DNA from: Nannizziopsis barbatae
Lineage: Eukaryota > Ascomycota > Eurotiomycetes > Onygenales > Nannizziopsiaceae
Assembly (NCBI GenBank): GCA_014964245.1
Contig: JACVYH010000001.1
Location: 3,492,001 to 3,556,000 of the forward strand
Direction: 5' to 3'
DNA: 64,000 bases
The notes under the pieces are model-generated. The model ran no database searches, had not been told where the DNA came from, and was given only the letters and a program-made list of their open reading frames with translations. The number at the start of each line of letters is the position of its first letter. Position 1 is the first letter of the stretch. Made by a program: the position numbers and the translations under genes. Below, piece by piece: positions 1 through 11,864 of this stretch.

Positions 1-845
1 CTGCAATGCGCTGCTCTTCCTTCACGGTCTCCAGATATATGCGATCCAGACGATGATTTATCTCATCAGCCATGGTCTTGGCTAGGAGACCCGAAAGATC
101 AGCAACATTTTGCTTGATCAAGTTACTGTCCTCTAGAGACTGGGAGCTTGCAGCAACTCTCTCCATGTTACGGAGAGCGATGTCATGCTCCTTGAGCAAT
201 GCAGAGGTTGAGGAGGGCAGACTAGTCTGATCCGCTGCGACAGCCTTCTGCGCAAACAGTAACTTCTCTTCAAAATCGTACATCGAGTCTTCTATCTGAA
301 CATAAAGTTAGACCTCACACTTGTTCCACTGTAGGAAACCAAGACGTACGGTTTTGTCAATTCGTTGTCTTTCGGCAATATGACCGGTTGATGGCCGTTC
401 AGTTGCTTTCGTTCGATGACGCTCAACTAAGGTCGTCTCCTGGATCTGTGACTCGAGCTCTCTGCATTGTTTTCTTAATGCCTCGGCTTGGTTTTCAATC
501 GCTGTAGTAGATGCATTAAGCGATTCAATTGCTTTCTCAATCTCGCTATCGAGAACTGGTCTTGAACTCGCGACATCCACGCTTTGCAAAAGAGAATCTA
601 AACTTGGAGAATTTTCAAGCTTGGAGTATCTGCAAAGAAGTACATATACTTAGTCAGAAACGAGTAAGAAGTTCAAAATTTCGAGGTACCTACATGTGTA
701 GTTCTTCTTTGGAAAGAAGTGTTTCCTCCCCCAGATATTTTTGGACCCAATTTCGAGTCTCTGGCTGTTCCAAGAGTTTCTCGATATCCTCATATTTAAA
801 AGGGATATCATGGTCCTGAAGCACAGAAACAATGTGTTTTTCCAT
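1..845 (-). CDS. Coiled-coil protein, possibly augmin (HAUS3-like) subunit; 3' part outside window
   Basis: Spliced model: exons 845-694, 629-350 and 295 to beyond position 1, with introns bounded by GTAGGT/CAG and GTACGT/CAG; the frame stays open to the window edge. The product starts MEKHIVSVL and is largely charged helix with heptad-like stretches (ELESQIQET, then LLKEHDIALRNMERV). I do not recognise it with certainty. The N-terminal layout, an acidic segment ending in TRNWVQKYL, then LLSKEELHIYSKL, then long coiled coil, resembles by memory the N-terminus of HAUS3, a subunit of the augmin complex that recruits gamma-tubulin to spindle microtubules. That assignment is inference. The rest of the gene lies to the left of the window, so length and C-terminus are unknown. 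Confidence 0.7.
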
Positions 846-1185
846 TTGGTCCGGTCAAGAAAACCTGGTTCTCGCTGGCGAAGTGCTGGTCTGGGGTTGT
901 TCTTGAGGTTTGTTATTGTGGCGACCGACAGGATCAAAGTGCCAAGCCTCAATCCAGCCAAAGCGGATAATAAGGTTGCCCCTGAAAGAATATCGTAGGC
1001 AGTTGGCTCTACGGAGGGTGCTCGGCGCATTATGGGCCATTAGGAAGGAAAATTTGACCAAATCAATATATTAGGCTTAGAAATGCATAAATTATTGGTT
1101 TCATTCAATTCTGATATCTATTTCGCTAATGAAAGACCGGTTACTCCTAAATTGCTACGCTTATATAACACCCTCGACCGTATGT
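846..1185. other. Intergenic: upstream of the coiled-coil gene, downstream of the CAX gene
   Basis: No supported gene. It holds the 5' flank of the minus-strand coiled-coil gene and the 3' flank of the exchanger gene. The open frames here have no partner exons. Confidence 0.6.
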
Positions 1186-2678
1186 CTAGTGTCCACCAGA
1201 TCCATTAGGCAATTGTATATTAGTGGCACCCTCATTAGGGTCTGGGTAGTACCATGTCGTGACTGCAATGATCAGGTAGACCAGAACAAGAAGTCCACCC
1301 TCCAGATAATTAGATTTACGATCACGAAGGAAATTTCCCACGACGATGATCGAAAGCACGAGCAGCACAATCATGAAAATTTCAAAATTGAGGTCCATGT
1401 CTTTGCCCATCCCCCAACCAACGAGGACGACAAGAGGTGCATTGAATAACGCTGTTTGAATGGATGGAGCAAGGCAGTGATACAAGGCGAAATTGATTTG
1501 GTTATCCCTTTTTGAGAGAAAATGTTAGTGATTGGTGACGGAGGTACTTTGAAAGGACTCACCATGCTTCATCAACGGCTGTAAGATGCTCGGCAGCTTT
1601 CTCAACTAAAGGCACAAGTATGAGACCCATGAAATTGTCAGGAACTCCCCTCTTTACAATTGGCGGGATTTCATGAATGAGAAAGATGGCATGGAGGGTC
1701 ACGCAAGTAAGAGAGATTACTATAGCCACAATAGCTTCGGTCAACGTGAGCTTCGCCCGTTTCGCATGTGCAATTCTGTCTTCATCCTGGGCTTCGTCGA
1801 ATGCGAGGACCTCGTCATAAATGCTATGATGGCTTCGAAGGTTGAACCAAAGGAACCTAGATCAAATTAATTTAAGTTAGGGTAGTGGCCCGATAGAGAA
1901 ATACTAACAAAAAAAATGCAAGCAATAGAATAATGGCAGTGCCTCGACTGATAGTCCGGGTACTGCGGAGCAGAACAGCAGGCGTGAAAGGTCCTTCAAG
2001 GGTTGTGCTGCTAGCCAAGGCGGCATAAAAAGCACTGGGTATCATGAGGCCAAAACCAGCGACCAGCATCAGGCCTGAACCGGTCTCGCTGATCACTTCA
2101 TGGAATTCCTGCTCGTCGCGGCGCAGACCTCCGACAAAAAAACACATTCCCAGACACAGCAGAAGATTGGCCAAGATAGACCCCAAGATCGCTGCCTGAA
2201 TCACAGAAATAAATTTGTTGTTCTTGTCATTTGAAATTAAGATCATGAAGAGGATGATTTCAACCGCACCACTCAGAAGCGATTCCACAACCGCGCCGAT
2301 GACCTTGGGAAGCTTTTTAGCCAGCTCGCCGCTCGCGAATCCAAGAACATTTGCAGTCGGGACCATCGCAATATAATTCAGACTGAAAATCCACACGTGT
2401 AGGTCCGGCCGAGCGAAGTGTAAGACGATCGCGGGAGGAACGAATGGCCAGAGTATATTGACAAACATCGAGATAGGCGTTGTGCTTTTAGCACATACTT
2501 TGAGAAACTTGAACGGATGGAAGCCGGTTCTCCCACTTTCGCCGGAGGTATGGATTCGAAATATCGTGCGCTTCTCTCCTTGATGAAAGGGCAACACCGC
2601 GCCGTCGTCCTTTTCGGTCATTGTGGGCGGCGATACGGAGGCCGCATCGGGCCGTTGAGTGAGCTGCGGAGTGCTCAT
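1186..2678 (-). CDS. CAX-family cation/H+ exchanger (vacuolar Ca2+ exchanger-like), divergent
   Basis: Exons 2678-1909, 1856-1563 and 1507-1186 give about 461 residues. After a hydrophilic N-terminus of roughly 60 residues come about eleven hydrophobic segments in two homologous halves, as in Ca2+/H+ exchangers that load the vacuole using the proton gradient. The first repeat reads VVESLLSGAVEIILF and the second VEKAAEHLTAVDEAW followed by SIQTALFNAPLVVLVGW. These align with the c-1 (GNAVEL) and c-2 (GNAAEH) motifs of the family, but the GN pair is missing in both while the acidic residues remain. Family membership is secure. Transport activity and ion specificity are not. It is divergent from the CBS gene across 1.2 kb. 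Confidence 0.85.
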
Positions 2679-3881
2679 GCTCGAAGAGCGGGTGGGTATT
2701 AACTGCTGCTGGGTTATATCATAAGGGAGACTAGGTCAATAGCTGCATAAGAAATCCGGGCTCTCTTCAATTTGCAAAATATTTCTGCGAATTCCGTACT
2801 CCGTAAGTTGGAAGAAAATAAGCTGCTTTTGCCGGGACAGCACCGCTATTAAATGATGGCCGGTAAGACCAGCGTAGGTGGCCAATAGGGAGAGAAATGA
2901 TAGGCAAACGGGCTTGAGACACCAAAGTTTTCTCCAGAAAGGAAGGGAACAAAAAGCAAACCACAAGCCTCCTTGATGACGCTAGCAACGATAAATGACC
3001 AAACACATGAAAAGCGAGAAGCGCAGGATGTGTTGTCAGGATCACCGCGAGCTGAGGGAGATCCCGGCCTGAATTATTTATTTTTTTTCCTGGAGCTCAA
3101 GCCAACCTTGCATGGGGCCATGGCTTATGGCAATCGTAATAATTAACGGGCGATCAGCCGAGGGGCACATGGCTGATGGATGGACCGATAACTAGTTGAT
3201 GGGACAGAATTGAAGGCCAAGGCCTCTCAACATTTGTTGAGCCAATGATCTTCGTGGTCGATAGCCACTTGTCTCTTCAATGTCAGGAGGACGCGTCGTC
3301 AAAGGAGTAACTAAGGGACACTCAGCCTTAAGAGCCCGCTTTTGGCGCCAACGTCCCAATTGACATGATGGCACTGCTGAGAAACATGTGGAGTTGACTC
3401 AAATGCCTACTATTGATAGTGCTTGGCATGAGGAATCAGGTGCTTTTGTCTGCTTGCTACGATTGAGCTGAGACCCTGGCCGCGACCAGCAGCTATATTG
3501 GATACCGATTAGAAGTCGGGTGTTGATGAGAATCAATAGAGAGACAAACTTGGAATGGAAGGTCTTCTCGGGAGATAACTATGTAACTAACTAGTAAACA
3601 CACGCCGGCTGGCTGGTTTGCCTCTAAAAGCCAAGTCGGCTACAAACGGCAGCTGAAAGCTTGGTCGGACGGCGCAGGAACCACCTTAGTGGCTCGCTTT
3701 TCCCCGCGATCAGTTCAGGAGGGATTTTTCTTCGTCCTCAAGCCACAGGCCCTTGCATGTTGCCTGGGGTATAGCTGATAATCTGCTGGGGATTATTACT
3801 GTTATTATTACCTCTGATCTCATATCATATTGTTCTAGTTACCCGGAATTTCCACAAGCAAACTTCCCAATTTGAGACGAG
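2679..3881. promoter_or_regulatory. Divergent promoter region between CAX and CBS genes
   Basis: No gene seen in 1.2 kb. It contains one TACTCCGTA motif (2797-2805), a T-rich tract near 3080-3092 and a TTATTATTA tract near 3800 just upstream of the CBS start. I cannot assign transcription factor sites with confidence. Confidence 0.5.
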
Positions 3882-5572
3882 ATGGTTCAGGCCTCAAGAA
3901 CCCCGCCAGGGGTAATGGATTCCGTTACGCAACAAATAGGCAATACTCCTCTTGTACGACTGAATAAGATACCGAGCAGTCTTGGGATTGAAGCGACCGT
4001 GTATGCCAAGCTAGAATTTTTCAATGCAGGAGGGAGTGTGAAGGACCGAATTGCCCTTCGAATGATCGAAGAGGCCGAACGCCAGGGAAGAATAAAGCCG
4101 GGAGATACGCTAATCGAACCAACCAGCGGAAATACGTGAGTTAATCTTGAAAAAATATTTGGTATTCAGAGATGAGATTGAAAGTGGTGGTCCTAATTCG
4201 ATCTACTGTAGGGGTATTGGGTTAGCCCTTGTTGCTGCCGTGAAGGGCTACAAGGCAATTATTACCCTGCCGGAGAAAATGTCAGCCGAGAAAGTTGCTG
4301 TTCTCCGTGCGTTGAATGCAACCATCATTCGTACACCTACGCAGGCTGCCTACGATTCCCCGGAATCGCATATTGGAGTCGCAAAGCGGTTAGAGAAAGA
4401 GCTGCCTAACGCCCATATCCTGGACCAGTACGGAAACGAGAATAATCCGTTGGCGCATGAATTTGGCACTGCCGAGGAAATATGGACTCAAACCGATGGA
4501 AAAATAACTGCGGTTATCGCGGGTGCTGGCACTGGAGGAACCATCACCGGTCTCGCTCGTGGTCTGAGAAAGCATAATCCTAAAGTGACCGTCATCTCTG
4601 CTGATCCCGAAGGCTCGATTTTGGCGTTGCCGGAATCCTTGAATGAAGAACACAAGAACGAGCCTTATAAGGTAGAAGGAATAGGATATGATTTTATTCC
4701 TGACGTCCTCGACCGAAATGCCGTCGACAAATGGTACAAGACCGGGGACAAAGATTCTTTCCAATACGCCCGGCAGCTGATTGCCGAGGAAGGCCTTCTC
4801 GTCGGAGGAAGCAGTGGAAGTGCCATCGCGGCGCTTGCCAAGGCCTCGAAAGATATAGGATTCAAGAAAGATGATGTAGTTGTGGTTATTCTTCCTGATA
4901 GTATTCGGAGCTATCTCACAAAGGTAATGCATTTCTCGAATTTTCCATTTCACCGCAATTACTGACCATTTCTAGTTTGCCGATGACGATTGGCTTGCAG
5001 CCAATGACCTCCTCCCCACGACACCTGCTGCTATCCCTCCATCCCCCGAGCTCGCTCCGAAGGGACCCAGAGATCAATTCGCCGGTGCCAAAGTCAAAGC
5101 TCTCAGACTCAAACCCGTCACTACAGTCCCATCTGATTCCCCTTGCGAGATGGCGATTGAAATCATGCGCGAAAAGGGTTTCGATCAGCTTCCCGTTCTT
5201 GCTCCCACAGGTCGTCGCCTTGTTGGTTTAATCACTCTTGGAAATATCTTGAGTTGGATCGCCCGCGGACGAGCCACAGGCAAAACACCCGTTTCCGAAG
5301 TGATGTTTGATTTCTCCAAAATCTCGGAGGTGGTTACCGACCCTCGTGATTTGACTAAGCTTGGTAGCCCGGATGGTAAAGAACATGGAAGCCGTGGTTT
5401 TATTGAAATCACTCTTGATACCCCACTCAGCACATTGAACCGATTCTTCGAATGGAACAGCGCTGCAGTCGTCACTGAAAAGGATGAACAAGGCTCTATG
5501 AACCCTGTAGCCGTTGCCACAAAAGTTGACCTGTTGTCATGGCTACTTAGCCAGAAAAAGCTCGACGACTGA
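3882..5572 (+). CDS. CYS4: Cystathionine beta-synthase
   Basis: Exons 3882-4135, 4212-4923 and 4976-5572 give 520 residues. The enzyme condenses serine with homocysteine to cystathionine in the transsulfuration pathway, in the cytosol. The N-terminus goes straight into the fold-type II PLP domain (IGNTPLVRLNKIP); the PLP lysine is in GGSVKDRI (K54), the substrate loop is EPTSGNTGIGLA (79-90), and the phosphate-binding loop is GAGTGGTITG. A C-terminal regulatory part has paired CBS-domain segments (MAIEIMREKGFDQLPVLA and GLITLGNILSWI). There is no heme-binding extension, as is usual for fungal forms. The start is the first ATG of the exon carrying the conserved N-terminus. Splice junctions restore SGNTG and LTKFADDDW without gaps. 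Confidence 0.97.
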
Positions 5573-6107
5573 TTCAGTTCAGGTGACGAGGCATAAATTT
5601 TGATCATTTTACGCTGTATATATTTCTGTGTACCACTGAGAAAGGTCAATCTCCTTGGAAATCCGGATATAGTTTTTTTGCGGGCCGGGCTATTTCAACA
5701 CGTAAATAAAGCCCTGTGGGAGGAAAGATCCATGCTCTTTAACATACGCATGGTTCTGATGGGGTCATTTTCTATATACACATAGCTACCTATATACAAG
5801 GGCAACAGTCCCATTAATCTCCTTCCTGACCTCCATTTTTCTTTTCCAAATGGTGTGAACTAATGGGGACCCAACAGGTTCAGTAGCTAATGCTATCGGT
5901 CTTTAATTGAACCGTTTGACATAAAAGCGGAGTTTTAACGTATATTCAGCTTAAAGAACACCCGTTAGGATAAGCTTCCACATCTGGGTCTAGGACTCGT
6001 TCTGCCCCGGGTCTAGATGGTCCGCGCTCCGAGATATGGGGATTGTGTGTACATACGCACGAAAAAGGTCGAATCGCTTATCCTGTGAAGTAGGAATGCC
6101 GCCATGC
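5573..6107. other. Convergent 3' intergenic region (CBS / SRP receptor beta)
   Basis: The 3' flanks of two converging genes. No gene, repeat or structured RNA recognised. Confidence 0.6.
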
Positions 6108-7113
6108 TCAGAGGCAGGAACCAATCCATTCCTCCCACGGCCGAACTCCGGCTCCCACATCGGTCTCGTCACTCGATCTAACAGAACCTCCAACGACCGT
6201 GACAGTCAATCCAATTTCTTCTTCCAGAAGATTAAAAGTAAATACTTGTTGTCCCTCATCGTTACCTAGCATCTCTTGTTCATCTTCACCCACAGTGGCG
6301 TCTGCGTCTAAAAGACCTTTTCGTTTCGATTGGCGAATTTTTTCAATCTCTGCTTCAAGTCTCTCTTTCACGGAATTAGCCGGCAGTGCCGTGAATAAGT
6401 CCTGCTTGTTCGCAGCGATAAGGACCGGAATATTTTGTGTTTTCTTGAAAACGCTATGGCGAGCTCCTGTGAGTCTTTTTTGAAGGACTAGGAGAATGTC
6501 GTGGAGATAGCCGGCGGCGTCCCTTAGTTCATCTTCGTCCATAACAGTGGCGGCATCTACCATAAAGATGATGCCTTTGGCGATGTTTTGTTTTGACTTT
6601 GACTCCGCCATGGCACGCAGTTGTGCCATGCCCTGTGAGCCACGCAGCTTTCCATGGCCAGGAGTATCACAGACTCGGTATTTGGTCAGGTTTTTCTGTC
6701 GGTCGGCAAGAGTAGGGTCGTTGTCGGATCGGTATTCATTGGAGTGTATTGTAATTGACCCGGGGAGGGTTGCGGACACGAAGGAAGAGACTTGAGAGGT
6801 ATGCGTTTGTGGACTAGCTTTAGCTGATTTGCTCGACTTGCGTTCGATCTAAAACAACGGGATTAGCAATTACAATTACTTCGACATGGGTTTGAAGCGT
6901 GAGAATCCTTACAAGTGAGCTGAATGCAGTTTTCCCGGAACCGCTTGGGCCGAGAAGTAGGAAGTCATTTTTGCCCTCTGCCTGAGCGGCCTTGTAGAGC
7001 CAGATGTGGAGGAGGACTGGCAGTGTGAAGGCGACGACGCAAGTCACCAGAATTGCGATGCCATTGCCGGAGAGGAGAAATGTCAGAACCTCACTGACAG
7101 ATTTCCAATCCAT
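6108..7113 (-). CDS. SRP102: Signal recognition particle receptor beta subunit
   Basis: Exons 7113-6913 and 6848-6108 give 313 residues. SR-beta is the membrane-anchored small GTPase that holds SR-alpha at the ER for co-translational targeting. A single hydrophobic anchor (about residues 18-38, GIAILVTCVVAFTLPVLLH) precedes the P-loop GPSGSGKTA. The G3 motif is DTPGHGKLR, the G4 motif is NKQD, and the C-terminal segment ends PWEEWIGSCL. Histidine follows the DTPG glycine, a feature seen in SR-beta/Arf-type GTPases. The intron splits the P-loop region from the switch segments, and the junction reads FSSLIERKSSK. Length and order match the fungal family. Confidence 0.94.
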
Positions 7114-7597
7114 TTTTAAAGGAATTTTGTTTTTGAGAAAGAGAGTTCCGAGACTTTCGCATGGAGCTGGAGTATTGGAGGCTATTTATGGACCGAGGGC
7201 TCCGTACGGGAGAGCCGTCAGTTTTGTGCACTAGTGGCTGGTAGAGTGCGTAATTATGAAGCCATGGTCATCGCCGAATTCCCGAGAATGAAAAGGAGGT
7301 CAATTGGCAGTGAAGATTTCAGTGTTTTCTGGTAACCCTTCAATTCTTGTCAATTGAACCAAGAATCATATTCTCCGAGCAGGAAAGGCCTGGATGCTTG
7401 TAACATATTTGCCATAATGGACTCAACAGTGCCACAGCCCACACACTTCATGATTACGTAGCTTCTCAGGCACAAAACCTACAGAGCGACTATCAACGAG
7501 GTGCTTGTCAACATCCATATCTCCTGACCAGGCCAGTTTCTGAGAGTGTCCAGTACCCATGCTCTCAATTTTTCCTTATTTCTAACAGCCCGGCAAC
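7114..7597. promoter_or_regulatory. Divergent promoter region (SRP102 / Kre9-like gene)
   Basis: About 480 bp with no coding potential supported. It ends in a pyrimidine-rich leader before the Kre9-like start codon. Confidence 0.5.
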
Positions 7598-8568
7598 ATG
7601 AAGCGGATATTTCCTCTGCAGAGTCTTCTATTTCTTCTAATCTTTCCCCTTAATTCAGTTGCCTCTGTTCAATTTACCAAACCAAGTCCTGGAGCACATA
7701 TCAACATTGAGGACCCATTTGATGTGGAATGGGAATATTCTCATGGGTTAGAAGCAGAAGCAAGCCAGTTCAGTCTTTCATTATGTGCTGGTGGCAATGA
7801 TCCCAACACCTATGTGAGTCTTCATAGAATTTTCTGTCACGCGATGTCATGGCTCTTTCAAATAGCTGATCAGTCAATCATCACTGTAGGAAACATTATT
7901 TCAATTCGTTGATAATGCCTCCATCAAGGATGTCACCTCGCTCACTGCTCGTTCAATTGATCCCAATTTAGGCGGAGACAGTCCTAATGCATAGTATGGA
8001 GACAATCGCAGTCGGAACAATCTTGGACTTCAAAACTGACGTTAGGACAGCTTTTTGCAGTTCTCTGTTGATGTAGCCAACGGGTCGACAATGTATTACT
8101 CCTCACGATTCTCATTAGATGGCATGACGGGCAAATTTTCTCCGCTTCTCCTCTCTTCGATCGAAGCCGTATCGGGTACCACCGCGGGCCCACAAACCTT
8201 CAACGACCTACACAAACGCCAAGTTCCCGTAATTCCCCCTGGCGCCGATGTAAATGCTCCTTATGCCGAACAGACTGGGCTTACAAGATTCGCACCCGTA
8301 CCGAAGGCGGTGCCGACAAAGATCACCCTCAAGTCCGCACCACCACAGTTCCCTACCAGCGCCTTCGTCATCGCGACCACCTATTTACCTATCCCGAGTA
8401 TAATGACGACTATTTCTCAGCCTGCGCCCGAAAGTGTCACGCAAATTGAGAATCCGGTGAGTCCAATGGAAAATCTAGGTCTTCTGTTTGCTAATCGGTT
8501 CCGACAATTAGATTGCAGCCGCCCCTACGGATGATATGGCCAAATTCTTAAGAAGGTGGGAGGATTAG
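7598..8568 (+). CDS. Kre9/Knh1-family cell-wall beta-1,6-glucan assembly protein
   Basis: Exons 7598-7813, 7890-7993, 8051-8456 and 8512-8568 give 260 residues. A signal peptide (MKRIFPLQSLLFLLIFPLNSVAS) precedes the N-terminal Kre9/Knh1 domain (VQFTKPSPGAHINIEDPF). The third exon carries the second conserved block, LQFSVDVANGSTMYYSSRF followed by SLDGMTG, which matches the KRE9/KNH1 C-terminal domain. Family members are secreted O-mannosylated proteins needed for cell-wall beta-1,6-glucan. The C-terminus is hydrophilic (MAKFLRRWED), so no GPI signal is visible. For the third exon, an acceptor at 8044/8045 would create a stop, whereas the next AG (8049-8050) keeps the frame. The last exon is only 19 codons and rests on frame and splice sites. 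Confidence 0.88.
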
Positions 8569-8979
8569 TAGAATACTCTTCTGCTATATTGTTTTGGCGG
8601 GATAAATTTGGAACGGGCGTTCGGGCTTTGGGAAGAGGATGTAAAGAATTTCTCACGAATACTGGGTTGGTGCATGTACTGAATGACTTTCGTGGTTGTA
8701 TGTACTATATAATATTCGACATGTGGCCACAGGCCGTAGATAAATTTTCTTTCTTCTATGGGTATTATTCTATCATGACTTTTGCCAACCAAAAAATTTC
8801 AAAGGCTATAGGATCTGGCCCCTTCTGCGATGTTAAACATGAACAGCAACATAAGGTACGAACACACAAAGGTGGGGTGAGTGATGAATATAGCGGATGG
8901 TGAGGAACGCACGAGCTGACTTTTCTGAGGAAAAATTTCCAAACTGATTCGACTATCGTATCCAACTGGAACCTGCCGG
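8569..8979. other. Convergent 3' intergenic region
   Basis: Lies between the Kre9-like gene and glutamate 5-kinase. A 115-codon plus-strand open frame is present but directly abuts the upstream stop, has no homology I recognise, and is treated as 3' untranslated sequence. Confidence 0.5.
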
Positions 8980-10440
8980 TCAACCTTGTCGCTCCGTTGA
9001 ATTGAAAAAGGAGATGTTTTCTCGGAGAGCCACATAGTCGCTATCGGCGTAGCCCAGGACCGATTCGATTTGATTACTGCGTATGCCCTTAATGAGAGCG
9101 ATCTCCGTGCTGCCATAGTTGACGAGTGCTCTGCCGACTTCTTTGGGCTCCTCGCCGTGGTGTGGAAAGTCTCCATTCAGAGCGGAGGTGGAAGGACGAC
9201 TTACAACCGCAAGGCGTACCGCTTCTTGCTGGGAAAAGTGCCCTTCGACAGCGATAACGCCGGCTGGAAGTAGGCTTGCCTTTTTCGAAATAGCACAATA
9301 GGCGCCATGGTCTATATATATAGTTCCATGAGGGGTCAGCCCATGTAAGATCCAAAAAGATCTAGACTGTATTGGAACAGTCGATGGGAGAAAACGAGTG
9401 TGTAGCGGGGTGGGAGATTGAGGGCGTTCAATGGCTGCTCCGTCGGTCGGTGACCGGGGCTTTTTGACTTTCTCAAGGTGTTCCACAATTTTTGAAATAT
9501 TACCTGGCAGAGAACTGCGGGTAATTACCGTCGTGACTCCGGCACTCGTGGCTAGCTGAGCTGCAACAATCTTCGTACTCATTCCGCCAGTTCCAAGAGA
9601 AGACCCAGCCGTCGACACATCGGCCTTCAGAAGAGCGATGTCTTCGACCACTTCAATAACTTGGGCATCAGGATTAGTGCGTGGATTAGAGGTATATAGT
9701 CCATCTACGTCAGTCATGAGAAATAGGTAGTCAGCCCCAACTAAAGCCGCCGTGATTGCGGATAGGGTATCGTTATCGCCGAATTTGATTTCCTGAAGTG
9801 AAAAGTCGGTAAGAAAAGTCAGACTTCTCATTTAGGGAAAAGCATACCGAAACAGCGAGTGTATCATTCTCATTAACAATGGGAATCACACCCATTTTGA
9901 GCAGCTCCGCGAAGGTGTTTTGGGCATTGGTATATTGGGTTCTCTGTTTGATTTTTAGTGAGCCGTCGCTGCCTTGAGTTGCGGGCAAATATTTACGTCG
10001 GCAATGTCATTCCTCGTCAACAATATCTGCGCGATTGGCTGGCGGAGATGTGCGAACAAACTATCCCAAATACTCATGAGCTGGCATTGGCCGACCGCTG
10101 CTAACGCCTGCTATAATAGTTAGACATGGATTCCAGCTGAATTTTCCCAGAAGCATACTTGAATACAGGGTAGGTGTGTAGGCCTCTTATCTATATCCAT
10201 TCTTCGCAAGCCGACCCCCACCGCACCGGAGGAGACGATGACAACTTTATGCCCATCTTTATGAAGTTTCACGGCGGTCTCAACGATGAGGGTAAGGATC
10301 GAAAGAATTGGCTCATGAGTATCTTCATCGACTATCGAGCTGGTGCCTATAAGTTCATTAGCTTGACATAAAAAAGTGGTGAAGTCTTTTCACTCACCTA
10401 GTTTTATGACCACTGTCAATGGTTTCCCGGTATCGTTCAT
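8980..10440 (-). CDS. PRO1: Glutamate 5-kinase
   Basis: Exons 10440-10398, 10346-10159, 10107-9997, 9943-9848 and 9792-8980 give 416 residues. The enzyme phosphorylates L-glutamate in the first step of proline synthesis. The amino-acid-kinase fold starts TVVIKLGTSSIV, then VVIVSSGAVGVGLRR, ALAAVGQCQLMSIWDSLF, the conserved PIVNENDTL, FGDNDTLSA and MTDVDGLYTSNP, and GTGGMSTKIVAAQLA. After about residue 300 a PUA domain follows (RSFWILHGLTPHGTIYIDHG), as in full-length fungal and bacterial G5K enzymes. All four introns keep the frame through conserved blocks. The 43-nt first exon is supported by the glycine that completes KLGTSS. Confidence 0.95.
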
Positions 10441-10788
10441 GTTGTGTGTGTCTCATCATCTGAAAGAGCTCTCATGTCACATTTCTATGTGATTGTTGAG
10501 AGCTATTTGAGGTCTTATAAATGCGACGAAGCCTGTTACAGCAAGGGAGGATTGGAAGGTAATCATAGGGCGGACCAAGCAACCTTTTCTCCACTTGAGA
10601 TATTTTGCCGGTGACGCATCGGAGCTTCTGATTCTGCCATCCCCCACCGCCACAATTTTGCTGCTCATGTTGCGAAAACGGCTAAATCAAATCACTTGCT
10701 GAAAAGCGACAGACGTTGCTGATACCGCTCATATACTTGTCAGACTCCGCAAACCCGGATAAAGTATTTTATAGAATTTTTGGTCTCA
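10441..10788. promoter_or_regulatory. Divergent promoter region (PRO1 / ATP23)
   Basis: About 350 bp between two divergent metabolic/mitochondrial genes. No further feature recognised. Confidence 0.5.
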
Positions 10789-11616
10789 ATGACAGAACCC
10801 AAGCCCTCGATTTCCGGTGCCTCTACCGCCCCGAAAGACAATGGTTATGTTCCAGGAGATGATGCATGGTCAATTTGCCGTAACTTATGGCGGGGCCTCA
10901 CAGGGAAAATGACGCCTGAGGGAATGGAAAAGTTTCGTGTTGCAAGAGATATTCGGAATGAAAAAGAAGACTGCAAACGTTGTGAAGATCAACGAGATTA
11001 CCTACTGCAATACAGTGCGTCGCTCCTCTCAGCGCCAGGGACAGTTACTAAAAGTTTCAATTGAGCTCAGGCCCCTTAATACGATTCCTTCAAGATAATA
11101 TTCAACAGCTCGGGGGTAATATCTCAAGCCACAACATTTTTTGTCGGCGCTGTACACACCGACAAGCTGGAGGCTTCGATCCCGAGTACGGAATACAGAT
11201 ATGCGCAAATGAAATGCGGAATTCAGGCCATCTTGAAGATACCTTGGCCCATGAGATGATACACGCATACGACCATATGAGATTCAAGGTAGACTGGGAT
11301 GACGATCTGAGGCATGCTGCATGTACAGAGGTATGTCTTCGATATAAAGGTATCTTAAATGCTTCCGGCATCTGATCAAAATTACCAGATACGAGCAAGC
11401 AACCTCAGTGGTGAATGTAGATGGCTCAGGGAATTTTTCACGAGAGGCCAAAGGGAGTTTACGCAGCACCATCAAGCGTGCGTCAGAAGAAGAGCCATAG
11501 CATCTGTCCTTGCGAGGCCAAATTGCAAAGGCGAGCAGCAAGCAACCAATGTGGTGAATGAGGTTTGGGAGAGTTGTTTTCGAGATACTAGGCCGTTTGA
11601 TGAGATTTATCGGTGA
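10789..11616 (+). CDS. ATP23: Mitochondrial inner membrane metalloprotease ATP23
   Basis: Exons 10789-11014, 11071-11330 and 11389-11616 give 237 residues. Atp23 sits in the intermembrane space, processes the Atp6 precursor and helps assemble the F1Fo-ATPase. The zinc protease motif HEMIHAYDH (HExxH) is in exon 2, preceded by twin-cysteine segments (CKRCEDQRDYLL, FCRRCTH) typical of this Mia40-dependent protein. The C-terminal part has CECRW-like and CVRRRA cysteine motifs plus VNEVWESCFRDTRPFDEIY, a family hallmark. The start ATG at 10789 begins MTEPKPSISG. There is no cleavable mitochondrial presequence, as expected. Confidence 0.95.
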
Positions 11617-11864
11617 CGAGTGTTTTCTGAAAGACTTTTAACGAAAGCGAAGCATCCGGTTTGTGAATATAAAACTTGCATGTAACATTAGATGATCTGA
11701 ATAACGACCAACTGCTCTCTTCATGTTTGGACTCCGGACACCACATGCTCAAAATTAAAAAAAAGAAGAAGAAGAAAACCCCCCATCCTTGCCAGCAATG
11801 AAAACACTCAGACACCTAAGATGCGTTGTTGGAAACGAAAGTAAAAAGCCCTATCATATGCTCC

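Noticed and set aside
4390..4953. 187-codon minus-strand frame opposite CBS
   Set aside because: Shadow of the conserved PLP-domain exon; no start context or homology.
8041..8057. Premature stop in the Kre9-like gene
   Set aside because: It arises only if the first AG (8044-8045) is used as acceptor; the next AG five bases later keeps the frame into the conserved domain.
8556..8903. 115-codon plus-strand open frame after the Kre9-like gene
   Set aside because: It overlaps the last coding bases and 3' flank of that gene, has no recognisable motif, and is low-complexity hydrophobic in part.
9070..9301. Plus-strand open frames opposite glutamate 5-kinase
   Set aside because: Antisense shadows of the conserved PUA-domain coding sequence.
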